From: Trematomus loennbergii
Taxonomy: Eukaryota > Chordata > Actinopteri > Perciformes > Nototheniidae
Length of the DNA: 64,000 nt
Assembly (NCBI GenBank): GCA_012861695.1
Contig: JAAOOA010000060.1
Span: 4,735,683-4,799,682, forward strand
Direction of reading: 5' to 3'
A program made the translations under genes and the position numbers. A model generated the notes under the pieces. The model searched no databases. It was not told the origin of the DNA and was given only the letters and a program-made list of their open reading frames with translations. This document shows positions 46,160 through 56,417 of this stretch, piece after piece. Position 1 is the first letter of the stretch. The number at the start of each line of letters is the position of its first letter.

Positions 46160-46606
46160 CACGTATGAATGGAGCTATAGGCCTACTTTGTATTCAATTT
46201 ACCAGTGTAGGTTCACTATCAGTCAGTTTGCATCACATCAACATAATGGTCTAATTCACCTCAGTGACACCTTTTATTTTAATCGTGAAAGATACTTTCT
46301 AGACGATTTTCTAGACAGGCTGTATGATGATACGTTGCACTCAAATGACGAGTGAAAGTAAACTGAACCTCATAATGTGCACTTGAATGCAACATAGGGT
46401 CTACCCAATGGGAGGATGGCCTACAGCTCCTGCAGGAGGAGATTGGCTGGGAGGGCAGTCCTGCAGCACGTGTGTAACTCTTCCTCCTACCGGGCATACA
46501 CAAACGTAACAAGCAGTTTGACATTGTCAGTTACAGTACTTGTAGTTGTAAAAGGGTACACGGTGACGGAAATTAGCCGCGTCTGTCTGTTAAGAACACC
46601 TCAGTA
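46160..46606 (+). promoter_or_regulatory. Probable slc47a promoter and 5' UTR
   Basis: The sequence just upstream of the slc47a start becomes less AT-rich and contains CCAATGGG (46406-46413) and CTCCTGCAGGAGGAG (46427-46441). No TATA box is obvious. The start codon has G at -3 and G at +4. The transcription start cannot be placed. Confidence 0.35.
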
Positions 46607-46798
46607 ATGGACGGCTCTAGTCAAACTCCAGTTAAATATTGCGAGAGCGTGAAGGAGGATTTAAAACCGGGCGAAGCGGCAGCCTCTGTCCCGGGCTCCG
46701 GTGACTGCTGGGGGTCCTGTCTGAAGCGCGTGCGACTCTTCATCCCGCCGGACTACCGGCACGAGCTCCTTCAGCTTGTCAAACTAGCGGGACCAGTG
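46607..46798 (+). CDS. slc47a: slc47a exon 1
   Basis: 64 codons from [10 protein letters not shown] to KLAGPV, phase 0, donor GTAAAT. It encodes the cytosolic N-terminus and the start of the first membrane segment ([11 protein letters not shown], read as [12 protein letters not shown]). The intron that follows is 4.4 kb. Confidence 0.85.
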
Positions 46799-49700
46799 GT
46801 AAATTCACTCACCTTTAAATAAAACACTAACTTTAACTGATTTGTATGTGCCTTGTCTATGTGTAAGCAGACTATAATAGTCTGGCTGCCAGCAGTGTGA
46901 ACGAGGGGTGTAGTGCTATTTTTCATAAATTCACTGATCTCAATAGTATGGAAGCCTGTTTGCGCCACAGGAAGAAAAAAAAGGCACTTTGAAGGCAAAA
47001 TTAAGAGAATAGATGTATGGATACATAGTACATATCTCAACACCCATATGAAACAGAACTGTATACTTTTCAATAATCAAAAAATTATTAGGATAGTAAT
47101 ATTGTCTTTTTCTTTATGCATATGTTACTCTCCTTTTAACTGTATTTTAGTTTTACTGTCCTGTGCATTGGAGTGATTTCATACCTGTTTTTATGTATTC
47201 TCTTATTTGTTTATAACTATAATATTATGAAGGTGTGCCTTGGAAATATTTGTTTACATAAATGGTGACTAAACCATTTGAGGCCCACTGAGATAACTTA
47301 AATTAAAGTTAACTATCTAAACACTCAGAGAGTCATTTATCTCACCTGAGCTGTTACCTGAGCCTCTCAGTCTGACAGGAGAGGACTCTCCTCCAACTTG
47401 TTGTTGAAAAAGCTTCATATATCTGTTAGTGCAGCTATCTTGCACCAGGTGCTAACAACAATCCCCGTAACTGGTGCGTTTTATGATAGAAATGTATAGT
47501 ATAGCACATAGAAACTGCCAGCATATGTTGGGCAATTTGCACAATTAGGATGAATTAGCATAGCCTACAGACAATAGCAAAAAATGGCTTGGCTGATTTG
47601 GAACATTTTTGAGTGTTTTTTTCTAGGGTATTGAGGATGTTGAATCAATTTCAGACATATGAAGAATCAATATGTCAGTTTTGATTCCCCTATAACTTAA
47701 AATCGACCCAAAATTCATCAAAATCAGCACTCCGGGAGTACACATATGGCCACTTGCTGGTTAAAACTGCTATTTTCTTAATCCCGAAAAGGTCAGCAAT
47801 GGATTAAACATCCTCAATAACCTCCAAAATGGTCCAAATCGTCCAAGCAATTTTTAAGATATTGTCTGCATATGCTAATTAAAGGGGGTACTCAACATTT
47901 CCGGGTCCACAATAGGAAAACACTTTCAATATTAAGGTAGTACATGAATGACATATTTTTTGTAGGCCATCTTCGAAGTAAGCATCTCACTGGCTGCCTC
48001 AACTAAAAACTATAAGTCCAGTTCTTACATTTTCCAAAATACAATGGCCTTAGAAAATAAGATCTGTGGCGAACACACAGTTATGACACTAATACGTTTT
48101 GTTCAGCAGGAAAACCTCCACACATCTTTAATGAACAGGTTTGTTTATAGATGTTGAATAGTAAAAAGCTAATGTTAGGCTATAAACAAACCACATCACG
48201 ATCACATGACTTAAGGTTCCGACCGCTAAGCTAAAGGTATTATATTCGGTGTGATGACGTATAGTGGTCTGAGGCCCCGGCTCCACGGGGACGAAAACGG
48301 CAAAACGCATCGGAGTAACGCAAATGCAACCGCAAAAAACCTTCCGTCCCCACGCAATATACACCGGATTGTGTCAAGCTCCACGAGACGGCTCCGTTTA
48401 CATCCAACCGCTGGAAAAGCTGCAGTACATATGCCGAACCTGTACGTGGCGCTGTAACTTCCTCCACCAAAAGCAGCAACTTCCTCCACAAAAGCAGCGA
48501 AGAAGAATGGTTTTCCTGGCTGCACTTCTGTTTATTCTCCGCGGTGGGGGCCAAGGGATCCGGGCAGAGTTTTTCGCCAGTCAACGTGTGTTAAAGTTTA
48601 AATCTTCCGGACAAAATTATAAAAGTGCCGGTCAAAGGTCTTCTTTGTTATTTATTGAGCTTTAAAACAAATGAATAACGACGATATAATGATATATGAA
48701 AATAAAATACACAGAGCCTGTCTCTTTTTCCTCTCTTCTCACAGCGTCAGTGTCTGTCTCATGCAGCAGCTGATCCAGTAATGATGACTCGACAGTAAAA
48801 ATAAACATATTTATAACTAGTTTAGGTAGTTTGAGAGGTAATTAAAATAGCTATTGTTGTTAACGAAACACATCAGCAATGATGCGGGTACGCGGAGAGG
48901 TGGGAAGAGGTGGGGAGAGGCGGGAAGAGGCGGGGCTATGAAACGGATGACCGTATAGCCCCACGGCCCCGTTGGACCCCCCAGAGAGCGCTCCGTTCCT
49001 AGATCTATCCACCTTTGGACCCGTTGTCGTTTGCGGGGTCTGTTTCTACGTTTCCCTTACGGCGTCGTCGAGCTTAGAGGGCTATACGCATGAGAAATAT
49101 GCGGATTCAACCCGTTTTCGTCCCGTCGCCTCAGTGTTTCCCCTAGGTTTACTGCTTTGGGGGGGTGCTGCCTGAGCGCGGGGGGGGGGGGGGGGGTGGC
49201 ATTGGGATATATTTAAAAAAAATCCTCTGGAGCAGAGAGAGGAGCTGTGGATTATTGTTATTGATTATGCATCAGTGTTTCTTAGGGTCAAAAACACTAA
49301 ACTCACAACTTAAAATGAAAGCGTTTAGTTTATTTAATAAAAGAGCACATGTTCAATGTGAAAAGTGACAGTAGATATTAGGGCTGTCCCGAATACCATT
49401 TTTAGGGCTCCGGATATTCGGTAGTAATCAGCAGCGAATATTCGGACCGCGCGGAGGGGTGGGGGGCGTAGTAATCAGCTGCGAACCGCTTCAACACGTG
49501 TATTTCGGTGTATTAACACTAGAACCGCCAGAGACGTATACCAATATAATCTCTGGACTCTCAGGGCTCGACATTAATGGCCCGCTGGCCCGGAAGCATT
49601 ATTTAGACACCGCGGCCAGCATAACGTACTTTCAACTCGCCCCACAGCTGTTTGCTACGGAGCGCAGTGCGAGCAGTCTCCCGTGAGCGGGAGCGCACTC

Positions 49701-52700
49701 CTTCACTACAGACTGTCTCTATCTCTCTCTCTCTCTCTATCTATAACTATCTATCAATATCTATCCCATCTCTCTCTCTCTCTCAATCTATCTCTCAATC
49801 TATAAGGAACCGCAGTAGACAAAAGGCGTGGCTATAGCAACACGTCATGTTTATATGAAAAGGGGTGGGGTCAATATGACCCGCTGGGCGGAAATAGGTA
49901 TAAATGGCAATTTTTTGGGCGATTTCTTCAATCTGACTTCATATTGACAATTTTTAACAACATAGGGTGCTACATAACACACTTTCAGGAAAAGTCACAG
50001 ACTGGAAGACTTTAATATTTTATTGAAAAAAAGTTACACACAATAAAAAACAGCTCTGGGTCAAATTGACCCGATTGGCGGTTCTAGTGTTAACGGCATT
50101 CATTTTGTTATTCTACAGTATTGTTGTTTTATAGTTATTTGTTAATGTAACCCAATTTGTCTTCTTTGAAATTGAAAAGGATATCGCATTGTGTTTGTTA
50201 CTTTCGTTGCAGTTGTATATGTCTTAAGTGTAATTTGGCTTGGCTTCCTATTTATGGACATGCTTTTATTTTGAAGGAGAGTTAGCGCAGTTGACAGGAA
50301 GTTGTTGTTGCTTTGGAAACAATGTGACGGAGATTAACGGAGAAAAGTAATATCTACATATAAAGACGGAGAAAGTAAACGATAACGTTTATGGTTAAGT
50401 GTTAGCACCCCCCGAAGAGGCACAAGCTCTTACGTTGATATTGGAGATTTCAATAAATTCAATTTGAAAAAAAACGGGGAAAACACCAATATCCGAATAA
50501 CGAAATTGAAACCCGAATAGTACTCCAACGAACGAATATTCGGATATTCGGATATTCGGGTCCAGCCCTAGTAGATATAGATTAGTTGCTATATTATATA
50601 TATATATATAAAAAAAAAAACACCTTGAATTTCAGGGGGGGCGCGGGGCTCCGTTGGCGGGGCGCAGCGCCCCTCCAAGACAATGGTAGGGGAAACACTG
50701 GGTCTCATTTAGTGATTTTTCTACAGTTATAAGCTTCATTATTCACCGGCAGGGTATTCACTGACATATTTTATGTTCTAGAACAAAACTCTTCACTTTA
50801 TTTTAGGCATCTAACAAAAAATTCACTCAAAAAACCATTGAGTTGGGTCAATCAAACCAGAGGGGTAAAATGCTGACTCCTTTCAGATTTTAGGACTTTT
50901 ATTCCTGCATCACTCTAGTTCCAATCTGATTTTCAAGTCTGTGAAAATGTTTTAAAATGTTTTCTTGAAGAAAACATCACTCTTGTATCATGGTATCACT
51001 TCTAAAGACGACATCACAACAACACATGCCACCTTACCCTTGTGTTACATTTTATACAGTAAGGCTTACATTTTCTGCAGTGTCTCATGTTTTTTTGTAT
51101 TTATGTATCTCTGCCATTTGTATAAACGAGAACATAAGGAAAGCTATTATGTGTTTGTTTTGCTCTACAGATCATTTCCCAGTTGATGGTGTTTATGATC
51201 AGCTTCGTCAGCACGGTGTTCTGTGGTCACCTGGGCAAAACAGAACTAGCTGGGGTAGCTTTATCAATCGCGGTGAGCAGACCTTCTCGAATTCTAATCT
51301 GTTGTTGGCCTACCTTCCAGTACCGGCAATATTTATCTTTTAATGATCATGTTTTGTTTTGGCAGGTGGTTAACGTCACCGGTATTTCCATTGGCACTGG
51401 TTTGTCGTTAACTTGTGATACCCTCATATCTCAGGTAGTGTCCCCCCCCTTTCATTTGTCCAACCAAAACAAACGGAACCAATACAGCTGGGTTCCCAGG
51501 CTGTCCTGGGGGCCCCTCTTTTAAAACAACTTAAAACAATGAGCTCTTGTATCATGTTAGTTTTCTTTGACCAGTCATACCCTTGGTGTGATTTGGTGTT
51601 TTCCCAACTGTGGTTGTCTGAATATCCGTCTACCTGTGTCCCGCAGACGTATGGGAGCGGTAACCTGAAGCGTGTGGGGGTGATTCTCCAGAGGGGGATT
51701 CTGATTCTGCTGCTGGCCTGTTTTCCCTGCTGGGCCATCCTCATCAACACTGAACCTCTTCTCCTCGCTGTCAAACAGAGCCCAGAGGTGGCCAGGTTAG
51801 ACATTACTCAACCCCTAAAAACACATATTTTAGCTTCTTCCCTTCAGTGACACTCTTATCCAGTACATGTGATCTTATCTAGACTATATGAACTCGGTTT
51901 TCTTGTTAAATCATGTTTGGACCCTGCAGTGTGTATCAGGCTGTGGTATCATAAATGTGCTAAGCTCTCAATTCATTGTCTAGATATGACCTAACAAACT
52001 CTAAGCGGCCTTTAAATCCTAACCTCTCCTCTAAACAACAAACACCTACAGCATTTCATTTTGTCATGGACATGTGACCTTATATTGACTGACAAACTGT
52101 TTACACTTGGATTTTTAGAAGGGAATGAATGCAAAAACGTAGCCCCTTTACATTAAAGGGGACCTATCATGCAAAATGCACTTTTGTACGTCTTTTACCC
52201 ATGAATATGTGTCCCCGGTGTTCCAGGGAACTCACCAAGTGTCAGAAAACACAACCCTCTCTATTTTCCTCCATACCCAAATCTCTAAAAAAGGGGCTGC
52301 AACGGATCTGATAAAAACTGATCCAGATTTGAACACTGTCCTGACGTCAGGACGGTGGCGCTACGGCTATTGGGCCAACTCTCCACCTATCAGGGGAATG
52401 TGGGGTTGGGCCACGGCCGGCCATTGCCGCTCGAAAGCGCTGGAGACGCTGTAGTACATATGCCAGGCCTGTAAGTTGCGCTGTAGTCTGCCACAAAAGC
52501 AGCAAAGAAGACTTCCCGCGCATGGTTACCATGGTACCATGGTTACCCTTCTGTTTATTCTCCGCTGTGGCTTTTTTTCTCCCTCCCCGAGGCAAGCGTT
52601 TGCTCCCGCTGCTTTAATTCAATGCAATCCCTCCCCGTCGAGGCAAGCACTGTAATTCTCTCCGGTTAGTCCACCAGCAGATGACAAACACCCACCTCTC

Positions 52701-55700
52701 CGCCTCTTCCAAGGAACGAGGGGACCGTGCGGCAGAGTTTCAGTTTCAGTTTCTTTCGCCGGTCAAGATGTCCGTTAAAGTTGAAATCTTCCGGACAAAA
52801 TTAGAAAAGTGCCGGTCAAAGGTCTTCTTTGTTATTTATTGAGCTTTAAAACAAATGAATAACGACTCTATATAATAAAACACGGAGGACGGAGATCTCT
52901 TTTCTCCCCCTCTTCTGACTTGATCAGAGCGGCTCCCCTCTCCTGCAGGGGGGCGTGGTCAGCACAGAATCAGCCCCCTGCAAAAACAGGGCTGGAGAAC
53001 AGCAAATAGAGCGAAATGAGGCATGGCTAAAATGCATGATCTGTTTGGTATTTTGAAAACAGAAACGTATAAATATACCTTATATAGGTATGGCCCTACA
53101 ATATATCATTTAAATATAGCATGATAGGTCCACTTTAAAGTTGTGACATGGCCCTTGAGCCTCACTTGGGACATTTATAGCTTTAAAAATGTGCAATGAT
53201 TTGTGCTGTCATTTCTCTGAAATAAACTGTGTAAATGCAGACACTCGGTATGGAGCCAGAATTGGGTCAATATTCTAGCGCGTAATACAAGCTACTCACG
53301 AGCGAAAAATGTGCTTTTACACACGCATAAAATGACCATGGCGCGCAGATTAAACCCCCTCTTGCTCGCTCGCGGGAGTGTCAGCCTCACTCGCTCCAAA
53401 CATATTTGCATGTCCTCAGGTGCACCATAGAGAGTATCCTGACTGGCTGCATCACGGCCTGGTATATCATATTCAATCACTTGCATATAGACTCTTATTG
53501 CACTATTCCACTTTTTTACTATTTTTCTTTTTACTTGCACTATTTCTTCAGTTTTTTCTGTTTTATTGTGTTGCACTGTTGGAGGAGCCTGTGACCTAAG
53601 ATTTTCATCGTCATAACTACACTGTAGCTATGTACGTATGACTAATAAAAGACTTGAACCTTGAACCTCCCTAAGCATCATTACATATTCATTGAATATT
53701 GAAAATAAAAATTGCCAATTATACCAAAACGTTATCATAAAACGGCCTCTAGGTTAACTTGTTTTCTACATGTTAACACTGGACCTTCATGTTTCCTACC
53801 TATTGTAGGTGCTTACAGCAGACAGTAGCTAGCAGATTTCGACAGATACAGCCCACTCAAAAATATATTGTTTTATATCAAATGAATTGATATATATATA
53901 TGCTGTACACTTTACGAATATAATAGTTATTTTATGGACAACTTCACCAATAAATCTCGTCCAACTAATCTTGCTGCTGTCACTCCTCGGCTCTTGGTAG
54001 TTCAGGCAATGATCAAACCTGGCAACTCCGGGCTTCCTGGCAGCTGTCAATCAAAGTCCAGTGGCTCCGCCCCAAAGTGTCAGAAACTTTTCACGCGCGT
54101 GCAGACAGACTCCGCGAGCTCGCGCCAGGGTCATTTTATGCGCGTGTAAAAGCACATTTTTCGCTCGTGAGTAGCTTGTTTTGCGCGCTAGAATATTGAC
54201 CCAATTCTGGCTCCATACTCGGACCCTAAAAATAGTTCCCGGTTCCACTAGGGCAGGGGTAGTCAACACGGTGCCCACGGGCACTTAGTCGCCCGCAGGG
54301 GCAACGTGAGTCGCCTGCGGGGCATGTTCTAAAAATAGCTCGCCAAGCAAATCCGAAATGTAATCTACTTACTACAACTCTATATCTATCTAACACCCCT
54401 CCTCCTCCCACCACACAATGAATATCGACCAATCACGTTCTTGCTTGATTTGCGGGACCAGCGTTGCAGTCGGGAAGAAAAGCAATGTGGAGCGGCAGCT
54501 CACCGCACACTTCATAAGGAGTTTGACCGTGATTTTCCTTCTGGCAGAATCTACACCACACATCAGCCCCATTGAACAGCCTATCATGCCAGCCTATACA
54601 GCACATGAGGGGCAGAGTTTTACTCTTTGTGTTGCTACTTGCATATATATTTATTGCACTTGACGCACACACACGCATGGCGTAATTTCCACTGGGGACA
54701 GGGGGGACATGTCCCCCCCAATTTTTCGAAATCCAGTTTGTGTCCCCCCACTTTACAAATATGTTTATTATTTTTTTTTTTAACGCAAGCCGTCATTGCC
54801 ACGGAGGAGCACACAGCCTCTGTGAGCGAGCGAGCGAGCGAGGCAGGGAGAGAGAGAGCGAGAGAGCTAGAGAGAGCACACCTTTATCTATTTAATATAG
54901 ATAAAGTAAGAAATCATTCCAATGTGTACTATAGGACAGTAAAAAAAACAGTTTAAAAGGGGAGTGATTAGTCAAATATATAATATATAAAATATGCATA
55001 AATAGAAAGAAAGAATGCTAACTAGGTAACATAAGATAAGAATAAATGATTTGTTATTGGTTGTGATCATATTCTAAAGATGTTTGGATTATTGAAAAGT
55101 ATACAGCTCCCTTTCATCTGAGTGTTGAGAGCTGTATCCATCAATTCATGTTGTGCTCAAAGTGCACCAGATCCAGGGGGTGCATGCCCCCGGACCCCCC
55201 AAGAGGAGGTGAGGTCCACCCCCAAATAAAGCAGGTTAAAATAATTCAATTGCATACATGTTATTTTAGTAAACACTGAAAGCGGGTCCCACAGACCCAA
55301 ACAGCACACAAAGGTTAAAGGTCAGCATATCATAGTAAAAGTAGCTCACGACTTGTTTTATTTTTTGAAAGTAGCTCTCATCCTAAAAAAGGTTGGTGAC
55401 CCCTGCACTAGGGTTATTACTGTTTAACATAGATGCAATGCATCACAATCAATGTTGTTGTTAATCTTTGACATATCAATGTCTGACTTTGAAAAAACAA
55501 CAACCTTTAATTCATTTTGTCTCAAATGTTACTGTTCGGAACAAAGTCTTTGCTCTGGATGGTCGGCAGAGCTTGATTTTCTTTACCTTTTACAGCAAAC
55601 AAAACACTAAAATACTTGTTTGAAAACATTTAAATAGACAATACAGTTGCAGAATCTTAAATCATATTTGATCAGCCCTGCCTAGTGTAACAGTTTGAGT

Positions 55701-56383
55701 TAAAATGGGTTAAAAATATTGAAATCAATGAATATTTTCTAGTGATAATCAGGAACAAAGATTAAAAACTAAACCCTGTGAAAGCGAAAACAATATAATA
55801 CACACTTTTATGGAACCTTTTTGATTTACATTTGATCCTCAATGGACATCAGAGAAACTTTGTTTGCCACTTGGTGGCAGCAGAAACAAAGATACAACAA
55901 AGTACAACATGGTCACCTTTTACATATAGTTAGTGCAAATTCTAGAAAAATAGATGATTTAAACTCATCCAGGAGATACGGAGAAACCAACGCTTTCATT
56001 CAGAGTTGTGTTTTTGGCCGTTTTATTAATTTGATTGAACTCGTTTTTAATTGGATGTATGCACTGATCCAGATCCAACTTTGTCAACAGAGAATTACTT
56101 ATAACCTTTTATTTTATAAAGCTAAGATATTAGACCCTCCAGAAAAACGCGGGCTAAAATCCTTGATTATGCGGGCTAAAATCCTTGATTATGCGATTAA
56201 ACATGCGGGGTTTTTATGCGAAATATGCGGAGAAGTTGCGAAATATGCTGCAATATGCGAAATATGCGAAATATGCGAAAAGTTGCGAAATATGCGGGAG
56301 GCGGAAAAAAGGTGATTCTTCTCCCACACCCTGTTACTAGGCTACTACTGAATGAAAGGAAGCCCTTTTAAAGAGTTCCTATG

Positions 56384-56417
<34 letters not shown>

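Larger units (their letters stand above)
49132..50700. mobile_element. hAT-like element, outer layer of a nested stack
   Basis: It begins CAGTGTTTCCCCTAGG and ends TAGGGGAAACACTG, with G-rich stretches just inside both ends. The flanking octamers agree at only 5 of 8 positions, so the copy is old. It contains a second hAT (49379-50570). Confidence 0.6.
46799..51170 (+). other. slc47a intron 1
   Basis: 46799-48268 has no recognised element. 48273-50700 is a stack of DNA transposons (see separate entries). 50701-51170 is unassigned and ends in the acceptor CTACAG. Confidence 0.8.

Noticed and set aside
55842..56315. 157-codon ORF
   Set aside because: Its last third is the ATGCG-rich arm of a hAT element, and the first part has no family features.
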